A stretch of DNA of 63,732 nt from Bradyrhizobium sp. ARR65. Its GTDB lineage: Bacteria; Pseudomonadota; Alphaproteobacteria; Rhizobiales; Xanthobacteraceae. The notes below the pieces were generated by a model. That model searched no databases, was not told the origin of the DNA, and was given only the letters and a program-made list of their open reading frames with translations. The stretch spans positions 128-63,859 of the forward strand of contig NZ_AWZU01000046.1 of assembly GCF_000472385.1 (NCBI RefSeq), read 5' to 3'. A program made the translations under genes and the position numbers. Below, one piece after another: positions 18,452 through 27,265 of the stretch (positions within the stretch are counted from its first letter, which is position 1; the number at the start of each line of letters is the position of its first letter).

Positions 18452-20911
18452 TCAGCCGGCCTGAGGTCGCAAATCCATCATAACAGCAGCCTTCTCCTGA
18501 GGCGAAAGTTGGCCGGCGTTGCCATCGATATCAACCGGCTCTTCATCAACGTCACCGGCTCTGTCGGCCGCCTCATCATCATCCGCGCGTCCAAGTTCGT
18601 TCCGTTTGGCTCCAATAAGCACCTGAAACCATTGGTCACGTTGCATGACCGCATGGAATATCCGTTCCTCGTATGTGCCTTTGAGAAGCATAAACCGGAC
18701 ATCGATGTAACCCTCATCGGATCGGCCCCAACCGACACGATCCACGCGGCCCTCGCGCTGCTCCATCTTCGCCGGATTCCACTCCAGATCATAGTGTACT
18801 ATATACCGGCACTGCTGCTGCAGATCGATCCCTTCCTCCCCCACGCGGCTCACGAGCAGCACAAACGGATTGAACAGCTGATTGAAATTTCGTCGGTGCG
18901 CTTCTCGGTACCGAACGTTGTCCCCATCATAGCGGCCGACAATGTCGACGGCGCTACACTCTTGAAGCAGCACTAGGCAGGCGTGCTCGGCCATATCGAG
19001 AAGCTCGTAATTCGGGCCATCTTCAGAATCCGCTGCGCCAGCGTATGACACCACTATCCGGCGCACGGTCTCCTCAAAGGGGCCGACCACCTCCGAGAAC
19101 AGCCAACGATCAATCGACTCGTCGTCGGGCTTGTCACACTGATTGATTGCGCGGAGGAGAAACAGAGGCTGCTCTATGCGTCGAAGCAGAGTGCCTTGAT
19201 AGGCATCAACTATCGGTTTGCCTCTATAGTCTCTGAAATCCTCGTGCTGAAATTCATAGGGGATAGTGCAAAGCATTTCGCCACAGGACTTCTTGAGGCG
19301 CTTCTTGACGTCGGACAACATACTCCTCATGCGCGAACGTACGACGGCGGCGAATGAGGCCCGCGACTCGATCCCGGCACTCCGCAGCACAGCTTCGAGA
19401 TGATTGACAAAAATAGGGGTCAATCGTTTCGTTAATACATCCCGTAGATGGGGGGCTGTACCGCCGATGAGTTTATTGAATACGAGGATTTTGGAGAACC
19501 AGCTGCCCGGCGTGGTACTAACCTTCTCAATTTCGTGCAGAGCGATTGCCTCTACCAAATCAGCGAGCGCGTCTACCTTTGGATGCAATTTTACATGCTT
19601 GCCGCTATTCCAAGCGTCGACAAGGCGCTTCAGGCGTTTTGCACTGTCAAGGTTCCGATTCAGAAGCTTCGATCGCGCGAGCTGTGGATAGGACGACAGC
19701 CCCTGCCGCAGATCCGTAGTTACGAAAGTCCTGTTGTCATTTCCTTCTCGGGCTTGTTCGATCGTTTCATCGATAAGCTCTCGGAGCTCCAAGTAGAACA
19801 GCGCGTCGGGCCCTTCGAATGGGAGCAGCGGCGCATCCTTGATCGTGCGCCGGAGATCATCCAACTTGTTGAACCGCTGCATTCTGAACTGTCCAGCTGC
19901 TCGGTTTACGAAATAGTACCGCCGTTCGTTTTCCGACTTGGTGTTCCGAATCATATAGCGCCGCAGCAACGCTTGGAGCCCCGCCGAACATGTGCCATCT
20001 CCGACGGCGTCATGATCGCGGAGGCGATTTAGCCTTCGTACAGCCTGCAGGCGAAGCGGATCTGTAACGCTGCGCTCTCTGAGGGCAAAGAATGCATCCA
20101 GCTCCCGCACATACTGGTCCAGCCCAGCTCGAATTGCTTGCAAGTCACCTTTGTCCGCTCGTATCAGCGCAAGAAGTTGAACTATTTCATGCGGGGTCAG
20201 CTCAAATGGTGTTGCTGTGAGAGCCAAAATATTTGCAAATCTTCCACCCGAAAGGCCTTGGTTGTAGTCCGTCATATCTCCGTTGGGGGCGAAGATGTAT
20301 GCCGGCCTTGTCCACCTGGCGTAGTGGTGCGCCTCATCAATGATGACCAGGTCCCATTCGGTCTCGTAGAGCCGCTTCAGAAACCATCGACTGTTCCGAT
20401 TTGCTTCGGTGAGCACGTGGTGATTTACGATATAAATCCCCGGCGCAGCTTGCAGCTTACCCCCTTCGCGTATCGATCGGTGATCATCGGCCGCTGCGCG
20501 TCGGCCGATGACGTGCACGGCATCGAGCAGCCGGAATACCGGATGATGTTCGGGCCACGCTTCTCCCATTAGATAGCGGGCGAACCCACGGTCGGGTCGC
20601 ACGCGGCTCAATTCTTCCTGCCACTTTTCTAGAAGCGTCGACTTGCAAAGGATCAGGACGCGTTCGAAGGGATTTTGTGCAGCACGGGAGTGCTCGCAAA
20701 GCAGCGCCATAATTGCGAGGGCTTCGTATGTCTTACCGAAGCCGACTTCATCGGCTAACACCACGCCTTTGCGCTGATCGACCAGAATGCCTGAGATGGC
20801 GCTGCGGACAGCGTGTTCCTGCAGCTCGTGCCCCGTCCCGAGGCGTAGGCGCGCGCACAGTTTGCGAACTGCTTCTTCAGTGACCGGCATCAGATGCCCC
20901 AGCATCCTCAA
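18452..20911 (-). CDS. SNF2/RapA-like DEAH-box helicase
   Basis: An 819-residue superfamily 2 ATPase. Motif I is ADEVGFGKT at about 53-61 (Phe where most SNF2 proteins have Leu), motif II IIDEAHHYARW near 185, motif III LTATPFEL near 230. The C-terminal half has FVLLVSRVGEEGIDLQQQCR and motif VI EQREGRVDRVGWG near 735. This arrangement fits the RapA/HepA-type SNF2 group used for translocation on duplex DNA. It starts 35 bases inside the PLD-like gene, so the two are translationally coupled. With the PLD-like protein it probably forms a helicase-nuclease pair for defence against foreign DNA. That use is inferred. Confidence 0.85.
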   Translation of the reverse strand: MRMLGHLMPVTEEAVRKLCARLRLGTGHELQEHAVRSAISGILVDQRKGVVLADEVGFGKTYEALAIMALLCEHSRAAQNPFERVLILCKSTLLEKWQEELSRVRPDRGFARYLMGEAWPEHHPVFRLLDAVHVIGRRAAADDHRSIREGGKLQAAPGIYIVNHHVLTEANRNSRWFLKRLYETEWDLVIIDEAHHYARWTRPAYIFAPNGDMTDYNQGLSGGRFANILALTATPFELTPHEIVQLLALIRADKGDLQAIRAGLDQYVRELDAFFALRERSVTDPLRLQAVRRLNRLRDHDAVGDGTCSAGLQALLRRYMIRNTKSENERRYYFVNRAAGQFRMQRFNKLDDLRRTIKDAPLLPFEGPDALFYLELRELIDETIEQAREGNDNRTFVTTDLRQGLSSYPQLARSKLLNRNLDSAKRLKRLVDAWNSGKHVKLHPKVDALADLVEAIALHEIEKVSTTPGSWFSKILVFNKLIGGTAPHLRDVLTKRLTPIFVNHLEAVLRSAGIESRASFAAVVRSRMRSMLSDVKKRLKKSCGEMLCTIPYEFQHEDFRDYRGKPIVDAYQGTLLRRIEQPLFLLRAINQCDKPDDESIDRWLFSEVVGPFEETVRRIVVSYAGAADSEDGPNYELLDMAEHACLVLLQECSAVDIVGRYDGDNVRYREAHRRNFNQLFNPFVLLVSRVGEEGIDLQQQCRYIVHYDLEWNPAKMEQREGRVDRVGWGRSDEGYIDVRFMLLKGTYEERIFHAVMQRDQWFQVLIGAKRNELGRADDDEAADRAGDVDEEPVDIDGNAGQLSPQEKAAVMMDLRPQAG

Positions 20912-22928
20912 TACTTTTGATTACGACTGCCAGTCGGCCACTCGTATCTGCAATGTAAGGCCCGACCCGCGGATCAGGACACGATTTGAGCCATTCCAAT
21001 GCCGAACGCAGCGATTTCGAAAGCTGAAATTCCGTCGCTATGTCCTTCAAACGCTGTGTTAGCGGCGCGTTGTTTGCGAACGACTGCAGAGCGCCATCCA
21101 GCTCTCTTGCGAGCCTGTCAATCAAGAAGATTCGACACTCGGTTGAAAGATCGATTTGCTCCTGATGAATCGTCTCCCAGCACCACCGCGCTAAATCCTT
21201 AATGGTGCGACGAATCGTGTATTCGGAGCTCGGCATGCTACGAACGCGGGTCTTGATACCACGAAATCCTGTCTGTAGATTTCGAAAAAACCTATCAAGG
21301 TCGGCCTGATGGGCCAACGCTTTGGGAGCCATCTTCGAAGAAAGTTCGGATGCGCGCTGTCTCTCGATGAAATCTAGCTGCTGGCGATACGTGTATGATG
21401 TGCCCCAACCAGCGAATGCGATCCGTTCATCCAGCGTGGACATGGCCGCGCCGACAAGAACAGCTCCACAAAATTGCTCCGGACAGTCGACATTTATGGG
21501 TGCTGTTGAGGAAGCAATCACCCCTCCTTCAGAATCCACCAACTGAACCTGCACACGCGTCGACTTGAGGGATAGCAGCTTGGGCCGATCAATCTGAACC
21601 AAATCAGGCACGTTCAAAATCAAAAATTTCTCCGCCGCTGCCACCGTTCCGGAGGCAATAGGCATCCACGCGGCGCCTGTCTCAATAAGCACCTGCGCGG
21701 CCGAGGCACTCGGCGTGTTTCCCTCCCAGGAGATATCGAGCTTCCGTTCGTGTACATGCAATGTTGCGTCAGTTACCCGAAACGAATCGGGGGCCTGAGG
21801 TGGGTCGCGGACGGGCGCTACATGAGTGAGCGTTGTCCAATCGTTCACAACGCCGAATAGCTGGGGCAGCCCCAATGCGGATCGGATCCGCGCTGACGCG
21901 TTTCGCTTTGCCGGCAATCGTGTCAATACCGCAATTTCTGAATTTCCCACCGGCGGACAGGTTAGAAATGCCGCGCTCGTGAAATTCGGAGAGCCGTGGA
22001 TAGCAAACAGATACGGCTCGCGATCCTTCCCGGGCGCCCCCTCTATGGCCAAGAACTTTCCATGCAGCGGGCGGGGCTCATCACTAGTGACCAACCGCTG
22101 AAATAGAGAGATCTCGCCTTTCCGGCGACGCAGCTTGTCGACGGGCAGCAGCGTCTTTCCTTCAGATTGCTGGAAAAAGATGCTTACCGGCTTCTCCCCA
22201 TTGGCTGGATGGAATACTAGGTCCGTGAACATCCGGTCGAACAGTCCGTCGTCTGATCCGATACCCGGGTCTTCCTGCTCGACCACATTGGGTTCAAAGA
22301 ACGGGCTAAGGACGGTTATGCGTGCGATATGCCGGTGTGGAAGGGAGCCGAGCACTTGCTCCCACAAGGGTTTGTCGTAGCTATGAAGAAAAGAGAAAGG
22401 GGTGTCCGGAGCGTCTGGGACAGCGGCGAGGACTTCCCGCAGCGCGACCGCAGCATCTCGGAGCGACGCAGCCGCACTTCCGCCGCTCTTCAGCTCCTTT
22501 GCAAGCGGTCCTTCGATGTAGCTTAGGATACCTTCAAAGAGCTGGCGGGGGCCACCCTCGCGGCTAATTTCAAACACCGACCCGAGCTCCAAGTTGCGCT
22601 CGAGGCCTCCGCGAGTCAAATTTGCGCTCCCAATAATTGCCAGTGCTCGATCTTCCGCGACCAATAGAGAAAGCTTAGGGTGAAACACGCGTGTGCTGAA
22701 TGCCGCATTGACTCGATGATAGCGGACCGTGGGGGCTTCCGTGATTATGCGGTTCGCGTCTCGGATTACTAATGCCGCCGCGATCGGCCGCTCAAAGAGA
22801 TCGGGAACGAATGCTTCCTCGAGCCACTTCCCATCAAAACTGTAAGTGAGAAGAAGCGCAGCCCTCAGCGCCTGGCCCGGAGCAAAGCTACCGATCGCGT
22901 CCCGAACGAGAACACGCTCAACTAACAT
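20877..22928 (-). CDS. Phospholipase-D-like nuclease-fold protein
   Basis: A 683-residue protein with two PLD half-sites in the first half. The first is FHPKLSLLVAED at about 82-93 followed by GSANLTRGGL at 100-109. The second is PLHGKFLAIEG near 290 with IHGSPNFTSAAF about 20 residues on. Each supplies the His, Lys and Asn of HxK-x(n)-GSxN sites. The C-terminal part (about 400-683) is mixed beta then helical and unrecognised. PLD-fold proteins beside helicases act as nucleases in several defence systems. It overlaps the upstream orphan by 11 bases and the downstream helicase by 35, forming a strict three-gene operon. Confidence 0.8.
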   Translation of the reverse strand: MLVERVLVRDAIGSFAPGQALRAALLLTYSFDGKWLEEAFVPDLFERPIAAALVIRDANRIITEAPTVRYHRVNAAFSTRVFHPKLSLLVAEDRALAIIGSANLTRGGLERNLELGSVFEISREGGPRQLFEGILSYIEGPLAKELKSGGSAAASLRDAAVALREVLAAVPDAPDTPFSFLHSYDKPLWEQVLGSLPHRHIARITVLSPFFEPNVVEQEDPGIGSDDGLFDRMFTDLVFHPANGEKPVSIFFQQSEGKTLLPVDKLRRRKGEISLFQRLVTSDEPRPLHGKFLAIEGAPGKDREPYLFAIHGSPNFTSAAFLTCPPVGNSEIAVLTRLPAKRNASARIRSALGLPQLFGVVNDWTTLTHVAPVRDPPQAPDSFRVTDATLHVHERKLDISWEGNTPSASAAQVLIETGAAWMPIASGTVAAAEKFLILNVPDLVQIDRPKLLSLKSTRVQVQLVDSEGGVIASSTAPINVDCPEQFCGAVLVGAAMSTLDERIAFAGWGTSYTYRQQLDFIERQRASELSSKMAPKALAHQADLDRFFRNLQTGFRGIKTRVRSMPSSEYTIRRTIKDLARWCWETIHQEQIDLSTECRIFLIDRLARELDGALQSFANNAPLTQRLKDIATEFQLSKSLRSALEWLKSCPDPRVGPYIADTSGRLAVVIKSIEDAGASDAGH

Positions 22929-24813
22929 CTAGATCACCCATGGCCAATTGCAGGTCGCGACACAGGGAAAATAGCTGCGGAAACCGCATAGCATGCCACC
23001 CAACGCCCAACGGCCGGAGATCATCCTTGACGAGCTCCCGACCGTTGTTGTCGAGATAGCACCAGCGCTGACGATTTTTGTTTAAAGAAACATGTTCATG
23101 GCGGGTTACCATGGATTCCATCAGGCCTTCAAACGAATCAGCAAGCGGCTTCTCCGACGCCACACCTTCCAGGAGCAGAGAGGGCGGAGTTCCGATCAGA
23201 TCTGGCGCGTTTGCCCGGAATGCCATGTCCTGTTGCATTCTTCGCAAGAGGACACCGCCCGCCGCCGCCATTTCGACTGACCCATCCGCCACGAACAACG
23301 CGTCATGCAGCTCGCGCGCCGCCGGCAACCGGCCCGATTGACCAAATGGGCTCAACCAGAACTTTCCAAAGCGTTTGTTGGCAACAATGGCTTCGAGCAA
23401 CCGAGAGATCTTATACCGGCCTGAGTTTCCCAACGCGTCTATCGCGTTCTTAAAAATGGCCGAAAACGCAAGGCTCAGCAGCTCATAGACTGCCGCTCTC
23501 TGCAACAGCGCGATCTCTGAACTCGGAGCTTCTTCGTAAAAGTGAAGGAGTACTGAAGCGTTGCTAAGCCCACCACTTTCAACTTCCTCCTCAGCGATGT
23601 TTGCCGCCTCCTCTGGCAGTGTCTCATGGCCATTGAAGCGCTTCGCTCTGTAGTCCTCGCTAGTCAGTTTTCGAGCCAATAGCAGGCTGACGGTATGAAA
23701 CCGCGCCTCCGCGGCTTTGCTGTTGCCGAGCAAGAATCCCTCTAAAAAGAGGGACCGGTATTTAAGCTTACCGAACCTCGACATACAAAAAGTTCGACCC
23801 CATTCCCGCAGGACTTCGCGCCGAACGAATTTGTCCGATACAGCGAAATCGATGAAACGATCTGGTATTTGCTTTGCAAACTCATTGGCCAAGCGATTGC
23901 CAAGTTCGGTCAATGAGAGTGGAAGAAGGCCGTCAGCAGCTAATTCAGGTCGTAGCTCCGCAAACCCCATGCTCGCCAGGGATGTTGTGTAGAGGCGAAG
24001 CGAGCCGGCGGAGTCCTGGTTCTTCATGATACGAGGTGGCGGTCGGAATCGATCTTGCACCGCCTGCTGGAGCACTTCGCTCTTGCTCCGCTGCCCGATA
24101 ATCTGACAGCCGTTTGTTTCGCTGCCGTGATAGATAAATTCACAAAGTACGTAAGCGCGCTCAATCTTGTGGAATAGCTCGCGGCGGACAGGGCCGCTTG
24201 ACCATCGCTGCTGGTTGAGCTCTCGAACAGCCCAGGCGATCAGCCCGTAGTACGCTATTCGAGTAGTAAAGACCGTCAAACCTGGTAGAAACTCATTTGC
24301 AAGCCGCTCTGCCGAGCCCTGGAAGCCGAGAGGATCACGCGATCCGGGTGGCAACCGCTGTGGCTCTAACCATCTAGGCAACAGCGCTTCGAAGGCACGA
24401 TCGGATGCGGATATTCCGGACGAAACCCGACTATCGTCCGGCCAGATTTGGATCCGTGTGCTTGCGCTCCACTCTTCAGGCTGAAATCGTAGACCATGCG
24501 AGCGCAAGAAGCGACGCATCTGCTCGGCGCGGGTACCGCGCAACCGAGTAAGGGGCAGCCTATAAAACGCTTCGCAAAGCTTCTCGCGAGTCAGTGATAG
24601 CACTCTCTCGCGGTTACGGAGGTGAGATGTGAGGTTCTCAACCTTTTCGACAGGGACGCTCTCTCGCTCACCGTCGAGGTACTGAATCTCGATCTCAGCA
24701 AGCCCGATCTTTCGGACAACCGCGATAAACCAGCGGTACGCTGTCTGGTTGTAACGAACTGCGGACCCCACCGTTAGAGAATCGGCGAGCTTTTCGGAGC
24801 GCGAGTCGAGCAT
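22918..24813 (-). CDS. 631-aa protein of unknown function, first gene of PLD/SNF2 operon
   Basis: I do not recognise a family. The start contains a small beta region with VGSAVRYNQTAYRWFIAVVRKI and a charged stretch, possibly an SH3-like or Tudor-like fold. The rest is mostly helical, with many Arg and Leu. No membrane segment or signal peptide is seen. It is the promoter-proximal gene of a three-gene operon with the PLD-like protein and the SNF2-like helicase; the 11-base overlap with the PLD-like gene implies coupled synthesis. It may be the recognition or adaptor subunit. That is inference. Confidence 0.75.
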   Translation of the reverse strand: MLDSRSEKLADSLTVGSAVRYNQTAYRWFIAVVRKIGLAEIEIQYLDGERESVPVEKVENLTSHLRNRERVLSLTREKLCEAFYRLPLTRLRGTRAEQMRRFLRSHGLRFQPEEWSASTRIQIWPDDSRVSSGISASDRAFEALLPRWLEPQRLPPGSRDPLGFQGSAERLANEFLPGLTVFTTRIAYYGLIAWAVRELNQQRWSSGPVRRELFHKIERAYVLCEFIYHGSETNGCQIIGQRSKSEVLQQAVQDRFRPPPRIMKNQDSAGSLRLYTTSLASMGFAELRPELAADGLLPLSLTELGNRLANEFAKQIPDRFIDFAVSDKFVRREVLREWGRTFCMSRFGKLKYRSLFLEGFLLGNSKAAEARFHTVSLLLARKLTSEDYRAKRFNGHETLPEEAANIAEEEVESGGLSNASVLLHFYEEAPSSEIALLQRAAVYELLSLAFSAIFKNAIDALGNSGRYKISRLLEAIVANKRFGKFWLSPFGQSGRLPAARELHDALFVADGSVEMAAAGGVLLRRMQQDMAFRANAPDLIGTPPSLLLEGVASEKPLADSFEGLMESMVTRHEHVSLNKNRQRWCYLDNNGRELVKDDLRPLGVGWHAMRFPQLFSLCRDLQLAMGDLDVS

Positions 24814-25118
24814 ATTGAAACAAACTTCTCGAATATTATGTGCGACGATTCGCGGGCCATATTCGGATGGAAAATACCTACCGAGAAAACTCTTTTGATG
24901 ATTCGTGAGACACGTCGCAATTCGACTTTGGCCGAAATCAAACGGAAATCTTGCTCGATCTATCCCACGCTAAGCGGCGAGGTAGCAGACCAAAGAAGAG
25001 TATATGCGGGCACAGCAGCCAAGGGCAAGCGCTTGCCGAAGGCGCTAATCAAGTAGGCGCAGCTTGATCATGCCAATGAAGGACCCCACAATGCCGAGTA
25101 AAGACAGAGGATGATTTG
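24814..25118. other. Divergent intergenic region
   Basis: About 300 bases between the minus-strand 631-aa gene and the HD-domain gene. It should hold both promoters; the first 100 bases next to the 631-aa gene are AT-rich. I see no distinct operator or RNA. Confidence 0.4.
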
Positions 25119-25676
25119 ATGCCCCTATCCCGACTGTATGATGAGGCCCTAGTCTACGCGTCCGAACTTCACCGAACCCAGGTCCGGAAAGGAAGTGGGA
25201 TACCTTATATTGCTCACCTTTTGAGTGTCTCCAGTCGCGTGCTGTCCGCAGGCGGCACCGAGGTTCAAGCCATCGCCGGTCTCTTGCATGACGCACCGGA
25301 AGATCAGGGCGGCCGAGCCACACTAAATACGATCACCGAACGGTTCGGCAACGAGGTGGCGCGAATAGTTGCCGATTGCACTGACTCCTGGGTCGAGCCC
25401 AAACCCGCTTGGCGCCCTCGAAAGGAGGCCTACCTTTCGACCTTGCCAAAAAAGCAGACTTCGTCACTCCTTGTCTCTCTTGCCGATAAGGTAGATAACG
25501 CCGAGGCAATTCTGAACGACTACCGCAATATCGGGGACGATATCTGGGCCCGCTTCACTGGCGGACGCGACGGAACGATTTGGTATTATCGGAAGCTGAG
25601 CGAAATCTTCAACGCAGTCCTGCCGGGCATGCTGGCTCGGCACCTCACAGACGCGGTTTCTCACTTCCCCGGCTGA
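25119..25676 (+). CDS. HD-domain small alarmone hydrolase-like protein
   Basis: A 185-residue protein resembling the HD hydrolase half of RelA/SpoT and the stand-alone Mesh1-type enzymes. The metal site is visible: His in YIAHLLSV (about 33), LLHDAPED with the HD pair at about 57-58, and the distant Asp in SLADKVDNA. The family pattern around LHRTQVRKGSGIPYIAH is intact. These enzymes remove the 3' pyrophosphate of (p)ppGpp or act on related nucleotides. No synthetase domain is present. The ATG at 25119 with AGAGG upstream is chosen over a TTG one codon earlier. Next to nucleotide-signal genes it might clear a signal nucleotide, which is speculative. Confidence 0.8.
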   Translation: MPLSRLYDEALVYASELHRTQVRKGSGIPYIAHLLSVSSRVLSAGGTEVQAIAGLLHDAPEDQGGRATLNTITERFGNEVARIVADCTDSWVEPKPAWRPRKEAYLSTLPKKQTSSLLVSLADKVDNAEAILNDYRNIGDDIWARFTGGRDGTIWYYRKLSEIFNAVLPGMLARHLTDAVSHFPG

Positions 25677-25703
25677 ACGGATCACCCGCCATCAGAAGAG
25701 ATA

Positions 25704-25800
25704 CTAGGCTGATTTGCGCTGCAGTTCGACCGTGGTCTTCTTAGTGGCCGCTTCCTTTGGCTTCTTGGCTTCGATCGGCGGAAGCATTTCCTTCTGGTAA
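25704..25800 (-). pseudogene. Remnant of a Ku protein C-terminal tail
   Basis: The minus strand encodes QKEMLPPIEAKKPKEAATKK followed shortly by LQRKSA and a stop. The intact Ku gene at 57378 ends with QKEMLMPIEGKKPKETAAKK and then PQRKSA and a stop. The match is close at protein level over about 30 residues and ends at the same stop position. No Ku core domain lies upstream; the open frame continues to about 25914 without Ku similarity. I read this as the scar of a second Ku gene, presumably from deletion or recombination between island and chromosome. Confidence 0.7.
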
Positions 25801-25990
25801 GCGGAATCATCCGAGACATTCGCTAATATCGGGCGATCCCCGAGCCTGTCCATCCTGGCAAGGGATTGTGCGTCCACTTGCGCGCCATCTTCCGAATCTG
25901 AGAAGGCCCGAAAGCTGACCTATGCCAGCTTGCAAACCTTCTCACACGGAGGAGCAGGTCCGGACCAGGCGCTCCAGTCCAACCAGCACC

Positions 25991-27190
25991 TTACAGCCTG
26001 ATCGCGGCGGCTGCCGAGGTAATGGTGGCCGCAGGGCTCGGTCCGAAAATAGCTCGCGCGATCCGCTCGGCTGTGCGGCTTTCCTTGCTCGCCGCGCGCG
26101 CCAGCAAGCCGACGATGAAGATCGCGGGATCCAGCCCTGCTTCTATTGCGGCGGCTTCGATATCAGGCCGCGCCGCTGCTAAGCGGATGGTCCCGGCAAT
26201 GCTGTCCGAAAGTGATGAAAGATCGCCATTCCGCAGCGCGTCCGGCGCAGCATCCCAACGAATCAACTTGACGACCCGTTCGAGCGAAGCGGTAATGGAT
26301 GCGCGCCAAATGGCATCACCGACCTCGTCCAAATCCATGTCATCGAGTGATTGTTCGAAACTGCCTTCGCGCAAGCCTGGCGCGGAAGATCTCAACGCAA
26401 GACTCGTGGAAATGCTTGCCGCCTCGCTTAAACGACTCGTGGCTTCTGACAGCGAGGCGCTGGCGAGCATCGCGGTGCGCGGCCTGCTCATCGCCACCTT
26501 GCGTGTCGCGGGCACGCTGTCCCTTGTCTCAGCCGCATCGTCAACCAGCACGAGGCTGGTCAGATGACAGACGATGCACCTCGGCGGCAACTGCGGCGGC
26601 CTCATCTTCCTTCATCGAGGGAAGCGAAAGATAGGCGCCCAGCGCGCCGACCCAGCAATCGTACTCAGTTGCGTTTCCGTTCTCGGGTTTCCCTATCAAC
26701 TCTATCTCGATGCGTGCGCCGCGGCGGATCAAGGCGAGCTTCTCCGGACGTTTGTCCGATGCTGGCACCGAGGCGAACGGCATTCGCGCGGCATTCATCG
26801 CTGCGGCAATTGCCGCCGGCACGTCAGACCCTAGTGGCACGAACACCTGCCCGCCTGTGAGGCCTGCGAGATGCGACAGCTCGCCTTCGAGAGCATCCTC
26901 GCCGATCAGAACCGCGGTAATGCGAATGCCAGACCGGGCTTATTTCTGCGGATCGAATTCCCACGTCTTACCGCCGGTCACCAGGACGACGTTACGTGAA
27001 GCCTCACGAGCCTGGAAGAGCATCAGGCGCCACGCCGAGCTCGGTGCCACCGGACGGGGATTGCAGTTTTCGGATCACGATAGTCCCTCACTGCGATCGA
27101 TGAACGCTCCTACGAGTGGGCCGTAGGTGAAGCGCCCACGCTCCTGCACCCCGACAAGATCGCCGATCGTCATTTCATTGGTCAGCTTTG
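25991..27190 (-). pseudogene. Frameshifted vWA-domain protein
   Basis: Reading the minus strand across frames gives pieces of a von Willebrand A domain. GGTELGVAPDALPGS then a stop lies near 27012-27060 (GGTELG is the usual MIDAS Thr region). The next frame gives EASRNVVLVTGGKTWEFDPQ. A third gives SGIRITAVLIGEDALEGELS and AGLTGGQVFVPLGSD, continuing as two more open segments to about 25991. At least two frameshifts or stops separate pieces that follow in the correct order. The C-terminal 200 residues are Ala/Ser-rich and helical. vWA proteins often pair with MoxR-type ATPases in conflict systems, but no such partner remains here. Confidence 0.65.
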
Positions 27191-27265
27191 ACAGCGACTA
27201 TGCGGCGATGTTGGACTCGCTCTTATGTGTTTCTACTGCGGTGCGGCAGGCTCACTCAGGCGCAC

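Noticed and set aside
18452..24813. DISARM or Mokosh assignment
   Set aside because: PLD and SNF2 components are there, but DUF1998, methylase or an RNA-helicase-PLD fusion are not; naming it so would overstate the evidence.
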